DNA of 64,000 bases from Dermatemys mawii (lineage: Eukaryota > Chordata > Testudines > Dermatemydidae), in contig ML677333.1 in the NCBI GenBank assembly GCA_007922305.1, forward strand, positions 12,440,541 through 12,504,540, written 5' to 3'. Both the position numbers and the translations under genes were made by a program. The stretch's first letter is position 1; every line of letters starts with the position of its first letter. The notes beneath the pieces are model-generated. The model did no database searches and was not told where the DNA came from. It worked only from the letters and a program-made list of their open reading frames with translations. Of the stretch, positions 25,219 to 37,286 are shown in pieces.

Positions 25219-26245
25219 TAACATAAAATACAAACACTTTAAACAGCTCTGCTGCCTGAGACTTTGAAGACATAATGTTAGAGACAAAGGACACTTTCTT
25301 CCATTCCTGTACAGCCATAGCATACAAACTTTAAATACCTGTATGCCACAATCATTTGGATTCAGCAAAAGACTTCTGACACTAGCTCTCTAACCATTTC
25401 TCCTTTTTCTTCATTGGTTGTAGGTCATTTTTAAACCATATTGACTTGCAAGGATATAGCAACCAGATAGAACATTTATGGGGGCACCAAATTAAAAGCA
25501 GAGGACAAAAGATCATCAAAAAGTCCTATAAAACCATCAACAGATTTGTCAGTGGAATGAATAATACTTTACCACAAGGCTCTCTGAAAGCCTGTTGGAT
25601 CCGTCAACTTCCAATGTCAGATCATCAAGACAGGTTCCGAACTCCATCAGAATACGTACATCACAAACCCAAACTGAAAATGGTCAGCCTATGACAAAGG
25701 AGTAATTTCCATCCTCGACCCCAGCAGTAGAACTAAAGTGTGCCAGGCTTATGAGTGGAACTTGCAGCCACCTAAGACAGCCCCCTGGTTGTCATGGCAG
25801 CCATGAAATCCTCAGCCAATCCAAATGAATCATCATCTGTATGAACAATTAGCCTTGACAGTTCCAGCACCAGCAGGGAACCTGAGCAACGCAGCTAAGA
25901 CATCAGTGTTAGAATAGGATAACTTACCAAGTCTAAAGCTTCCCTACTTTACAATCCTATCCTGCCCTATCCCAGAGATTGGGCAGCTTTTTCTAAAAGT
26001 TCATATATAGTTTCTCATGTGCTTCAAATGTTGGAGTAATAGGGAAATCTTGCCTTTTTAAAAATCTATTCTTATATGAATCAGCATTTACCATTACTGA
26101 TAGTGAACAATCAGCCCAAATGCCTTTCATCCGTTTTGCAGTTTTATGGGACTGCCTTTAATTTCCTAAGCCTTTTAATAAGCCAGTTAGAGAACTGTAT
26201 ACCATTCAGATTACAAACACGGGTTGAAGTAGTATAAATTTATAT
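25219..26245. other. Intergenic, unassigned
   Basis: A possible open stretch at 25446-25694 shows no domain I recognise. No splice or repeat structure is clear. Confidence 0.45.
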
Positions 26246-26249
26246 AATG

Positions 26250-28712
26250 AACAGATTGCAGAAAAAAGTGGGTAAGGCTTTTTTTAAACAACAAACAAAA
26301 TCATCCAAACCACAGAACTTGGTGATGGAGGACACAACTACCCAGACATCTGTTGGGAAAATAACACAGCAAGACACAGATTGTCCAACAAGTTCTTGGA
26401 ATGTATTGGAGACATTTTTTTATTTCAGAAGGTGCAGAAAACTACTAGGGGAGAAGCTGTTCTACATTTGATTTTGACAAATAGGGAGGAACTGGTTAAG
26501 AATTTGAAAGCAGAAGGCAGCTTAGGTGAAACTGATGATGAAGTGGTAGAGTTCATGATTCAAAGGAATGGTAGGAGGGAAAACAGCACAATAAGAAGAC
26601 AGACTTCAGCAAACTCAGGGAACTGGTGGGTGAGATCCCCTGAGAAGCAAGTCTGAAGGGAAAAACTGTTCAAGAGAGTTGGCAATTTTTCATAGAGACA
26701 TTATTAAGACACAAGAGTAAACTGTCCTAGTATCTAGGCAAGATAGGAAATATGGCAAAAGACCACTCTGGCTTAACCAGGAGATCTTCAATTATCTGAA
26801 ACACAAAAAGAGAGTCCTACAAAAAAGTGGAAACTAGGTCAAATTACAAAGGATGAATATAAACAAATAAAATATATTTTAATTAGAAAGGCTAAGTACA
26901 AAATGAGATTAAACGAGCTAGACACATAAAAGCTAATGACAAAAACATTAGGAGCAAATACAAATACATTAGGAGCAAGAGGAAGATCAAGGACAGGGTA
27001 GACCTGTTACTCAGTGAGGGGGGAAAAACAACAACAGAAAATGTGGAAATAGCAGAAATGCTAGATGCATTTTGTGTTTCAGTTTTAACCAAAAAGGTTA
27101 GCAATGACTGAATGTCTAACATAGTGAATGCCAGTAAAAATGAGGTAGGATCAGAGGATAAAATAGGGAAAGAACAAGTTAAAAAAATATTTAGAAAGTT
27201 ATAGGTCTTCAAGTCACCAGGGCCTGATGAAATCATCCCAGAATACTCAAGGAATTGACTGAGGAGATACTTGAGCCACTAGCGATTATTTTTTAAAAAT
27301 CAAGGAAGACTAGAGAGATTCCAGTGGACTAGAAGAGGGAAAATATAGTGCCAATCTATAAAAAAGGAAATAAAGACAATCCAGGGAATTAAAGACCAGT
27401 CATCTTAACTTCAGTATCCAAAAAGATAATGGAGCAAATAATTAAACAATCAGTTTGCAAATACCTAGAAGATAATAAGGTGATAAGTAACAATCAGCAT
27501 GTATTTGTCAAGAGCAAGCCATGTCAAACCTAATAGCTTCCTTTGATAGGATAACAAGCCTTGAGGGTAGAGGGGGAATCAGTAGATGCGGTATATCTTG
27601 ACTTTAGTAAGGGTTTACTGTCTCACATGACCTTCTCATAAACAAACTAGGGAAATAAAACCTAGATGGAGCTACCATAAGGTGGCTGCATAACTACTTG
27701 GAACACCATTCTCAGAGAATAGTTATCAGTGGTTCACAGTCCAGCTGTAAGTGAATATCAAGCGGGTCCTACTGGGATCAGTTCAGGTTCTAGTTCTGCT
27801 CAATATCTTCATCAATGGTTTTGATAATGGCATAAAGAGTACACTTGTAAAGTTTGCGGACAATACCAAGCTGAGAAGGTTTGCAAGTGCTTCAGAAGAT
27901 AGGACTAAAATTCAAAATGATTTGGACAAACTGGAGAAATGGTCTGAAGTAAACAGGATGCAATTCTATAAGGACAAATGCAAAGTACTATATTTAGGAA
28001 GGAACAATCAATTGCACACACAAAAATGGGAAATAACTGTCTAGGAAAGAGTACTGCAGAAAGGGACCTGGAGGATCATAGTGGATCGCAAGCTAAATAT
28101 GAGTCAACAGTATAACACTGTTGCAAAAGAGCAAACATCATTCTCAGATATGTAAGCAGGAGTGTAAGACATGAGAAGTAGTTCTTCCACTCTACTCCAC
28201 GCTGATACAGCTTCTACTGGATTAATGTGTCCAGTTGTAGGTGCCACATTTCAAGAAAGATGTGGACAAACTGCAGAAAGTCCAGAGAGAGCAACAAAAA
28301 CAATTAAAGGTCTAGAAAACATGACCTATGAAGGAAGACTGAAAAAATTGGGTTTGTTTAGTCTGGAGAAGAGAAGACTCAGAGGAGACATGATCACAGT
28401 TTTCAAGTACATAAAAGGTTTACAAGGAGGAGGGAGAAAAATTATTCTCCTTAAACTCTAAGGATGGAACAAGAAGCAATGAACTTAAATTGCAGCCAGG
28501 GTAGTTTAGGTTGGACATTAGGAAAAACTTCTTAACTGTCAGGGTAGATAGGCACTGGAATAAATTGCCTTGGGAGGTTGTCATTTGAGATTTTTAAGAG
28601 CAGGTTAGACACTGTCAGGGATGGTACAGGTAATACTTAGTCCTGCCATGAGTACAGGAAACTGGACTAGATGACCTCTCGACGCTCCTTCCAAACCTAC
28701 AATTCTATGATT
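26250..28712 (+). mobile_element. CR1 LINE, 2.46 kb, 5'-truncated
   Basis: Covers the endonuclease-linker, the whole reverse transcriptase and the 3' UTR. Recognisable: a SPGPDEII-type start near 27215-27240, NIFINGFDNGIKSTLVKFAD NTKL around 27800-27875, DLDKLEKWSEVNRMQFYKDK near 27920-27980 and the end aattctatgattg. The catalytic FADD reads FADN. Many frameshifts and stops; not active. Confidence 0.9.
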
Positions 28713-29094
28713 GCCGTGGGGAACATTAGATACTCAACAAATCGTTCAGAATGGAAAAATGAAGATGATTATGTGTGTCTTCCAAAAATAGAGAAAGAAA
28801 TTTCTGCAGAACAAAATGATGAGAAAGCAAGGATCAGCTTACTTAAATATGTGCTGGAAATGACAAACATCTGAAGTCTGTATTCCAAAATGAGTAAACA
28901 ACCATTTTGAATGTTCTTTTAGGGGGCCTGCCAGTGGACACGCTCTTGCTGATGTCAGTGGACACTGGATCAGGTGCTAGATAAGCTGAAGAAGTTACAT
29001 AACCGCTAGTATCCTAAATATTAATAGAAGTCACTGGATACTGAAGTCTTAGAGAATACACAGTCTATGAAACCTAACCACTACTTATTATTAC
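28713..29094. other. Intergenic, no gene seen
   Basis: Between a CR1 end and an LTR; the short frame at 28671-28874 starts inside the CR1 and has no known domain. Confidence 0.45.
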
Positions 29095-29549
29095 TGTATG
29101 TATCATACAAGAAACAGCATATCCACCCATTTAAAACATGTGATTGTCCCAGCCATCAGAGAAAAGTGTGGAAGTAGAAAAAGAGGATCTGGGTGCAGCC
29201 ATCTTGGTTGACTTAGAGTAAAAAAAGGGGGAGGGGACTTCTGCGAGTGGGAAAACGGCAAGAGATGCTGTTTTAGCATTGCTTGAGGAAGATAAGGGTG
29301 GAATGCTAACATTGAGCATGAACCATTGAGATAAGTAGGCGATCAGGAAGAAACATGTATAAACAAGAAATAACTGTCGGTCATTGATGTATGTAACAGG
29401 AGAATATAAATACTTGTCCTTAAGCTGCTTGTTTTTGAGGATCTGTGGAATGACAGGGGACTCTCTGTCCAGCTGCGAACTTCCCTTGCAATAAAGTGTC
29501 TCTGACTTGTTGCTAAAAAAGGCAGAGTGAAGACTTGTTTTCTTCTACA
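29095..29549 (+). mobile_element. Solo LTR-like element with TATA box and poly(A) signal
   Basis: Orientation is set by a TATA-like aatataaatac near 29405 followed by caataaagtgtctctgactt near 29490 and a ttctaca end. This is the U3-R order of a retroviral-type LTR. No target duplication found, so edges are approximate. No coding part present. Confidence 0.5.
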
Positions 29550-30089
29550 AAAGTAATGAGTTCTTGAATAGAAATTACGTTTCTATGAAGGAAAGTCCTA
29601 GTATTCACAAAAACTTTGTCCAGTTTATTGTGTCTAGATGCTGCATGATCTTTTTGAACATTCCCTGCCATTTGACAGTATAGACAGCTATAGCTTTCCT
29701 GGTGACAATATCAAGGAAACCTATTGTTAGAGACTTTATCAGCTGATATTAATAGGCTTATCTGGGATGAATCTCTTGAAGATTCTAGGTGCCCAACCAG
29801 TGATACCATGTCAGCTCCAAGATTTCTCAGTATTTAAAAGAATTTCCTCTCCTTCCAGGAACCTAAGGATATAATGAGAGAAAGAACCTAGGTCAGGTCA
29901 CAGACGATCAGTGATGATCACATATACAGTTTCAGCACAATAAAAGGATCAGTTTTGTCAACTTCTAGAGATCAAAAATTGTAAGTTGGATCACCTCATG
30001 ATGTCCAAAATGATGAGTCAGATCCCCCCAAAATCATGACATTTTAAAATAATCAAAACATGTTTTTTAATCAGTTTCGTGACTTTTTA

Positions 30090-31082
30090 ACTCTCCTCTA
30101 CTCCTCTGCCAATGTCTGTGTGATAATTTCAGGTTGAAAAGTCAACCTTTAATGCACACAAAATGCATGCCTCTCCCTGGCTGCTCAGGTGGAAACTCCA
30201 TTTACCTCTCCTCACCCCCTAAGACAGAGGAACTGCCATTCATTTCCTGTTACTGTTTGACTTCCCTTCCCTCCCACCATCTTTCTTCCCTTAAGATTCT
30301 CCCCTTGCCTGGATGTATTAGCACCACATCCCTGATTTCCGCCGCCCGCCCTTCTGGTGCTCTGAGGGCTTCTCCCCTTCCCTAGACCCACCAGCACCAC
30401 GTCCCCAACTCCCACTCTGACTTCACTTTGTGTTCTGCCTGGATCCCAACTGCAGAAGTCCAAAGGCAGCCGGAAGAGGAAAGCATTGCTGCCAGGTTTG
30501 GGTCCCTGGAGACAACAGCCGCTTTACCCCACGTTCTCCCTCCACTGCCTCAGGACTCTCTCTTTGGACCATATATTGAAGTCAGGGCTCAGAGGCAGAG
30601 CAGGTCTAGATCCTTAGACTCTCACACAGAGCTCTGCCCACTTTAAAAAGTGCAGTATCAGAGAAACTTCTCCTGCCAATGCCAAATCCCTCAACGTGCC
30701 ATCAATTTGCAAGAGTCAGCAACGCTATTTTTCCCTGGCTGCTCAGAGGGGGCTCCCCTTACCCATCACTATCCCCAGGCTAAGGGAGCTGTCATTCTAT
30801 CTCCTCCATCTCCCACCCCAAAGAGCCCCATCCCTGTCCTCTGCACCTTCCTCGGCCTCCCTCCCACACTCCATCTCCCTGCAACACCATAATCTGCCTC
30901 CTGCTCCCCCTCACTTTCCTTATCCACTTTTCACAGCGTCCCTTCTGCTTCTCACTGTCCCATCTAGCCTCCTGTACTACAGAATGACAGTCACTTTGCT
31001 TGTGGCCCCGGCTTCAATCTCACTGAAAACAGTGGGAGATGGCAGCAAACTATTAAGGAGAGCTTCACTTATACATGCAACT
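30090..31082. repeat. Pyrimidine-rich region with duplicated unit
   Basis: ccctggctgctcag with a following aactgccattc / gctgtcattct segment occurs at about 30175-30250 and again at 30735-30805. Open frames on both strands reflect C/T-rich composition and show no known domain. Confidence 0.45.
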
Positions 31083-31086
31083 TGAC

Positions 31087-31230
31087 TAGTGGTTCTCAAA
31101 CTGTGGGTTGGGGCCCTAAGTGGATCGCAACTTCATTTTAATGGGGTTGCCAGGGCTGGCATTAGATTTGCTGAGGCCCAGGGCCAACGCCAAAGCCCAA
31201 GCCTCACCACCTGGAGCCTGATTTTGGAGT
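31087..31230 (+). mobile_element. hAT-type terminal fragment
   Basis: agtggttctcaaactgtggg is the classic terminus of a hAT (Charlie-like) element; gtggatcgcaacttcatttt and the gaggcccagggcc segment continue it. The other terminus was not found. Confidence 0.55.
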
Positions 31231-32785
31231 TAAATATATAGAACCAAATCCTGCACTCCTTCCTTATGCAATATTCCCAGTGATATCAACAGGAGATTTG
31301 TCTGAGCAAAAGCTACAGGATTTGGTCCATTTATTTTATCAAAAAGGTAGTACTTGGACTTGGTAATATTGTACTAAATAATATAACAATTTTTTACCTC
31401 TTGAAAAAAACTGGTGAGCAACTGTATTAAAAGCAGCATTTAAATCTACAGAAAATTTACCAGAATCTGCTCCAATCAGAAACCCCTCTTAGTACTATGA
31501 CTTCTTCTAAAACTCAGCAGATAATTTAATAAGAATAAAATTACGGGTATAGAAAGTGAATAGTTTCTTGAACAGTGTGACTGTGCAGTATCAAATTTCT
31601 CCAGTGATTATGTGGCCTTCAGCAGAGCATCACAGCCATACAGAACACAGGTTCTTTACTTGCTATAGGGGGAAAAAGTTGCACAATGGTGTTACATTTC
31701 TAAATACATAAGGTCTTTGGGTTCCAAACTGAGGTGCTGAAAACCTTGAAGGGGAGTTGAAGGAGGCTCAGAACCTCACAGGACTAGGTACATACAACTT
31801 GAAAAGTGCATTTTTAAACTCCTATAAGATACTTTGTAGCTAATGCCTTCTATAATTTTATTGGCTTTCATGTCCTTGCAGGCAGAACTTTGCACTGACC
31901 CAAGCCCCATTCAGCTCAGTGAAGCCCACAACGGCACAAGTGTCCACCTGCAAGGATCCAGTTGCAGGATCAAGGCCATAAAATAGAAGACAGTACTAAC
32001 TACAAAATATGTCTTATATTTGTACATTTCTGAGCATAACGGAGCTTTGGTCTTGATTGTGGCCTCATGGAACTACCGGAATGCAAATAAGTAAAATAAA
32101 TATATAATGGCATTTAAAGGAAGACCATCAAGTGATTTAAGACCAACATTTAGGTTTAGATGTATAGGCTAATAGATGCTAGTAAGTATCTAAAACAGTA
32201 GAGCACATCAACATAACAGCTTTTACTATAGTTCTTTTACAATTTTACTACAGCCATTTTAAATGTAAACATTCTCCTGTAGAGCATGCAACCTAAGCAC
32301 TGCAGAATCATACTAGTGCATTAGAACCAACAGTGAAAGCAATATTATACAAAACAGGTTAATTTAATTGTCTAAACTAAGAGAAGCATGGAATCTAATG
32401 CAACTGTAAACACAGAACATAGTAAAAGATAAGATTTGTTTTGATAATCTAAAAGCACACTAGTTATACAAGTGAGGGGCTTGGGTACAATATATTATTT
32501 TCATTTTCACATGTTTCCTTTCAAGAACATCGGATGAAATTACTGCTTTAAAATACATTTTTTCTAAAAGATCATACTTGTGAAATGGAGTGACTGCCAC
32601 CTGGTGGTAACAGTCAAGGAATCAAGATATATAAGAAAGCCACTCACCTTAGGACAAATGGCTGGTATTGCCAGTGTTTTGGGGTGCTTTTAGAAGCTGT
32701 ATAATGTATTTGTATATATAACCGTAAATAGGCAGATTTATATTTGCCATTAATAAATAGTAAAATCTAAAGAGGCAACTTTACT
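31231..32785. other. Intergenic, no gene seen
   Basis: AT-rich DNA with one hairpin repeat (31245-31324). No conserved coding structure. Confidence 0.5.
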
Positions 32786-32789
32786 TACC

Positions 32790-33555
32790 ATCTTTAATCA
32801 AATGTGATTAAGCACTGTCTAGAACTAGTTCGGTGAAATGCCATAGCAGCACTTTCCCTGAGTCTCATCAGTTTCTTCAAAACCGAAGCTTTCATTAAAA
32901 AAAGTTTCTTGCCAGAATAATAGATGCAAAACCTGCAGACATATCTCCTCTGCTGAACACCCCCCAAAATGCATCTTTCAAGATTCATTGGTCCTACACA
33001 TGTCTATCACAATACATGGTGTACCGAGTGCATTAAATGCTCCAGTAGCTGCTACATGGGTGAAACCAGACAATCACTACATTCTTGAATTAACTCACAC
33101 AGGAAAATGATAAAAGACAAAAACACATCACCTGCGCGGGGACACTTTTCACAAAGCAATCACTGTATATCTGATCTATCAGTCCACATCCTCAATGGAA
33201 ACCTACACAACACTTTCAAAAGACTTGCCTGGGAACTTAAGTTCATAACTTCGCTAGACACTAAAAATCATGGATTTAATACATTTGGATTTACGGCTTA
33301 TTACAAAAATCTGTAACCTACTAACACCCCTTTTTGTCCTATGACTATAGGTGTGTTAGTGGGCCACTTCACCTTACACAGTCCCATAGAACATGTGCTA
33401 ACTACCTTTGCTAAACTAACTGTTTAATCTTGTATTTAGCTGCAACACTCTCAGTACCTACCTTTGAAGAGCTCAAAACCTTGTCTCTCTCACCAACAAA
33501 AATTGATTCAATAAAAGATATTACCTCACCCATCTTGTCTCTTTGTCTCTCAAGG
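32790..33555 (+). mobile_element. Penelope-like element, GIY-YIG endonuclease end
   Basis: From about 33003 one frame reads VYHNTWCTECIKC...CYMGETRQSL, the VY..YxGET core of a GIY-YIG nuclease with a Cys-rich linker. After one TGA it continues INSHRKMIKDKNTS...GHFSQSNHCISDLSVHIL to 33316, matching the nuclease C-terminus (Arg, His and Asn context). The tail gagctcaaaaccttgtctct...tcaataaaagatattacctc also occurs near 57330-57400. The reverse transcriptase part is not recognised upstream. Confidence 0.6.
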
Positions 33556-33559
33556 AGAA

Positions 33560-34880
33560 ATCTATGGGCAGTAGAGTTAAGGAGAATAAGAAAAAGATTT
33601 TTAAGTATATTTGGAACAAAAAGAATCATAAAACTTGCACTGGTCTATTACTAGGTGGAGATGGTAAAATTGTCAATAATAATTCAGAAAAGGACGAAAT
33701 GGTCAATAAATATTTTTGTTCTGTATTTGCAAAAAGGTTAGATGATATAGTTGTTTGATCATCACCACATAATATTCTTTCTACTCAAACAGTAATTCAA
33801 GAAGGATATTAAACTGCAGATACCACAGACAGACATTTTTAAATCAGCATGTCCAAATAACTTGCATTCAAGAGTTTTGAAAGAGTTGGCAGAGGAACTA
33901 TCTAGTCTGTTGTTTTAGATAAGTCTCAAAACACAGAGGAAGTTCCAAAAGACTGGAAGAAAGCAAATATTGTACCTATATTTAAAAAGAGTAAATGGGG
34001 CAACAGGTCAGTCAGTCTGCCATTGATCACAGGCACAATAATGGAATGGCTGGTTTGGGACTTAATTAATTAAAGGAAGGTAATGTAATTAATGCCAATA
34101 AATATGGGTTTATGGAAAATTGATCCTATCAGACTACCCTGATACCTTTTTCTGTTGGGATTACAAGTTTGACTGATAAAGATACAAAAGTAGATGTAAA
34201 AAATATATATATATCACAGGCTCCCCTGAGTCAAAGGAGCATCTCATTAAGTAAACTCATCTCAATTTGTCAGCAGTAAATTTACATTTAACTCAATATG
34301 GCCACCTGGGCTTTAAATTCCCTAACATTCTTTTGCTAGTTCAACCAAAAGGTGTGTCAGACTTAGGCCCCTGACCAGGCCAGATTAAGATGGGTAAATC
34401 ATTCCTTCACTGTCCCAGCATCACTCAAACACAATCCTAGAAGAAGCAGCCAGATCTTGTTATCTTTCCTGTTTGCTTCTGCTTGCTTCCAGACCTTCTC
34501 GCTGCTGGAAGATCAATTCTTCTTGGCTCTGCCCACAGCTGATCCTGGGTGACCTTTTTAGGTAGCTCTTGGAAGACTAAACTCCCTGCTTTTTTTCCAA
34601 AGGGATACCTTCTTCAGGTAGATTGAGCCAAGAAAGCAGGGCCTCTAGCAAGGAGCAGCAAATGCCTAGTACAGCTCATCACAAATATATTCTGATTTCT
34701 GTAAGGCATTTGACTTGGTATCATGACATTTTGATTAAGAAACTGGAATGATATAAAATCAACATGGCACACACTGAATGGATTAAAAACTTGCTAACTT
34801 GTAAATCTCAAAATGTAACTTTTAATAGGGAATCATCACTGAGCAGGGATGTTTCTAGTGGGGGGCCTGGAAACAGCCAG
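33560..34880 (+). mobile_element. CR1-like LINE fragment, interrupted
   Basis: Broken frames give VPKDWKKANIVPIFKKS near 33945-33995 and DFCKAFDLVSHDILIKKLEW near 34690-34750, both reverse transcriptase. It is split by an LTR-like insertion at 34212-34683; the two halves meet in register. Confidence 0.75.
34212..34683. mobile_element. Insertion within CR1, probable solo LTR (472 bp)
   Basis: Sits between CR1 halves that join across it, flanked by AT-rich ATATA repeats on both sides. Ends tatcacagg and catcaca fit a TG..CA LTR with one mutated base. No internal coding. Class is inference. Confidence 0.4.
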
Positions 34881-35224
34881 TATGAACAGAATTATTTTAA
34901 CTGATAAATAAGCATTTTAATTATACATCACTTAAAAGGTAGTAAGCATATTTTGACTTTACATATGCAGGAAGTGACTCTAAGCTTTTCCTTTTGATGG
35001 CCCTGCTAAGGCAAACAGATGTGAAAACAGGCTAGTGTCCATGGTGGTAGTCAGATGAATGGGATGGGAGAAAGGAGCTATGAGAGAGCGGGAATGATTG
35101 GGAAGAGGGGCAGGAGCTATTGTAGTAGGGAGGAAGGTACAGGGTTTGTCCAGGCAGGCTGCACAAGCTGCTGTTAGAGAACCTCCCACTCACACATCAG
35201 GAACAGGGAGAGAGGCTCTTCAGG

Positions 35225-36285
35225 AATTACAAATGCAAAGTGTTCCACACTTAGGAAGGGATACTCAACTGTCACAAATACAAAATGGGAAATGATTGCC
35301 TAGAAAGGAGTATTGTAGAAAATGATAGTAGATGACAAACTAAATATGGGCCAACAATGTTATGCTGCTAAAAAAAAAAAAAAAGGCAAATATAATTCTG
35401 GGACATATTAGAATTAAATTTGTAAGTAAAACATAAGTAGTAATTCTTCCACTCTATTCAGCCTCAACTGGAGTATTGTATCCATTACGAGACACCACAC
35501 CTCAGGAAAAATGTGGGGAATTGGAGAAAGTCCCAGAAGAGAGCAACAAAAATGATTAAAGTTCTAGAAAACATGACCTACAAGGAAAGACTGAAAAAAA
35601 CAGGTTTGTTTAGTCTCGGGAAGAGAAGACTGGGGAGGGACATAATCTTCAAGTGCATAAAAGGTTGTCATAAAGAGGAGGGTGATAAATTGATCTTCTT
35701 ATCCACTGAAGACAGGTCAAGAAGTAAAGCGCTTAAATTACAGCAGGGAGATTTATGGTAGATATTAGGGAAAACTTCCTAACTGTATGGGTAGTTAAAT
35801 ACTGAAAAAATTACCTGGAGAGGATGTGGAATCTCCCCCATTTGTGTTAAGAACAAGTTAGACAAATACCAGCCTATGTCCTGTAAGCCATGAACAGCCC
35901 ACCAGACCATTTCATAAGGCTCATAGCCTGCTTCAACACAATATACTAACGACCAATTCATTAGTGTTTTGTCATCATGTTTACATCATTTTAGTTTACA
36001 CAAGTGTGTAAACAGACAATACTGTACATAGAAACAATTTAAATACATACAAACCAAGCTGAACTTAAAATATATAGTAATACATGTGACTTTAAAGCCT
36101 ATTAAAATATATATAATCTGTTTGGCTCACACAGAGTTGTGCTTACATTTATGTGACCTGCCTATGTAATAAAGCTGGGCACCACTGGTCTAGACTAGAG
36201 AACACTTAATCCTGACTGAGTGCAGGGGGCTGAACCACTTGACCTAGCAAGATCCCCTCCAGGCCTAGGTTTGTATGATTCTGAG
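35225..36285 (+). mobile_element. CR1 3' part, interrupted by an insertion
   Basis: Contains the ending of ORF2 and 3' UTR (AtKMIKVLENMTYKERLKKT near 35550-35600, frame broken), then about 320 bp of foreign DNA (roughly 35870-36189, ending ctgggcaccactg like a hAT end), then the CR1 3' terminus gtctagactagag...tgtatgattctg. Confidence 0.7.
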
Positions 36286-36999
36286 CATGGAGCCCCTTAC
36301 CACACACACTGGGATCCACCTGCCGACTCTTGACACCTGTCCCCCCACATCTCTCTGGGCTGGATCATGAGGGGGGGGGAGTATCTGCAAACCCCTTCTT
36401 CCCCCCCCCCCCCCCAAGGAAGGGCTTTGTTTGGTCTCCCATACAGAGGGGCCGTGGTAGCGTCTGAGAAGTGGCTTTCTCCAGGCCTAGAGCCATGGCC
36501 AGAGTTTAGTGAGAAGGGAACAGGCGGGGCACAGCACAGCCCCCGGCGCCTTGAGAACCCCTCTCAGGCTTTAATTGCTGCTGCTACCACTGGAGTGGGG
36601 CTGCGGGGCACCCCCGACGGGCTGGAGCCCGCAGGGTTTCGCCCAGGCGGGATAGGGGCGTTTTCCTCCATTGGCTCCCTTCAGAGAAGAGAACAGCCAG
36701 AGTCACTAGGGCGCTGGCGCAGCCGTATGCCCCGCGCCCGGCCGCGCAGGGGGAGGGAGACGGACGGGTAACGTCCCCCCGCCAGTCTGCCACGAGCGCA
36801 TACACCGCGGGTCTGACCCGCCACTGGCCAGCGTCGCCAGGAAGGGGCGGGGCTTGTGCAGCCAGGACGCGGGGCAGCCTGGGTGACCCGCTCGCGGGGG
36901 CTTGTGGGGAAGGGAGGCCGGCCGCGGGGCGCCGGAAGGGGAAGGGGCGGGGAGTGCGGCGGGGGCTTGCTGCGAGGGGCGGCCGCGCCATGGACTGAG

Positions 37000-37007
37000 T
37001 GACGTCA
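37000..37007. promoter_or_regulatory. CRE palindrome TGACGTCA
   Basis: Perfect 8-bp CREB/ATF site in the CpG island, 223 bp upstream of the E2F6 ATG. Location in a promoter makes function plausible; binding is not shown. Confidence 0.6.
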
Positions 37008-37024
37008 CCGCCGTCGGGAGTCGC

Positions 37025-37034
37025 TTTTCCCGCC
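37025..37034. promoter_or_regulatory. E2F consensus site TTTTCCCGCC
   Basis: Contains TTTCCCGC, matching the E2F/DP consensus TTTSSCGC, 18 bp from the CRE and about 200 bp upstream of the ATG. It suggests cell-cycle or self-regulation of E2F6 by E2F proteins; that role is inferred. Confidence 0.6.
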
Positions 37035-37126
37035 CAGCGGCTGCCGGCCTGGGGAGCGGTTCGCAGCGCAGCTGGGCCCTGCCCGCTCCTCCTAGAGGTG
37101 TGACGGGGGGCGGCGCTGGCCCTGTC

Positions 37127-37144
37127 ATGGACTCGCGGCTCCAG
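37127..37144 (+). CDS. E2F6: Possible alternative first coding exon of E2F6
   Basis: ATG GAC TCG CGG CTC CAG followed by a GTGGGC donor would splice in phase 0 to exon 2 and give MDSRLQ-PPKINL.... It lies in the CpG island 86 bp upstream of the main donor region. The donor is usable but weaker than that of exon 1; there is no transcript evidence. Confidence 0.25.
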
Positions 37145-37229
37145 GTGGGCGGCGGCCTGTAAGCCGCGTCCCGGGCCGCCAGAGGCCTGACGCCGGCCGC
37201 TGGGCGGGGAGCAGAGGGGCCGAGCTAAC

Positions 37230-37286
37230 ATGGCCACCCCCGCCAAGGGGAAGAGCCTGCGGCCGCTGCACCCGGACACGCTGCGG
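37230..37286 (+). CDS. E2F6: E2F6 coding exon 1
   Basis: Nineteen codons from ATG to a CGG|GTGAGT donor, phase 0. It encodes a short basic, proline-containing N-terminus ([19 protein letters not shown]) inside the CpG island. This part is poorly conserved in E2F6, so the start rests on Kozak context, the in-frame upstream stop, the strong donor and correct phase to exon 2, not on similarity. An alternative first exon lies at 37127-37144. Confidence 0.82.

Noticed and set aside
1..36000. GREB1 exons, expected divergent to E2F6 in some vertebrates
   Set aside because: No matching exon was seen on the - strand; the neighbour probably starts outside the window.
36584..37279. 231-codon open frame on the - strand through the CpG island
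   Set aside because: Composition-driven (Ala/Pro/Arg/Gly), overlaps E2F6 exon 1 and the promoter motifs, and has no recognised domain.
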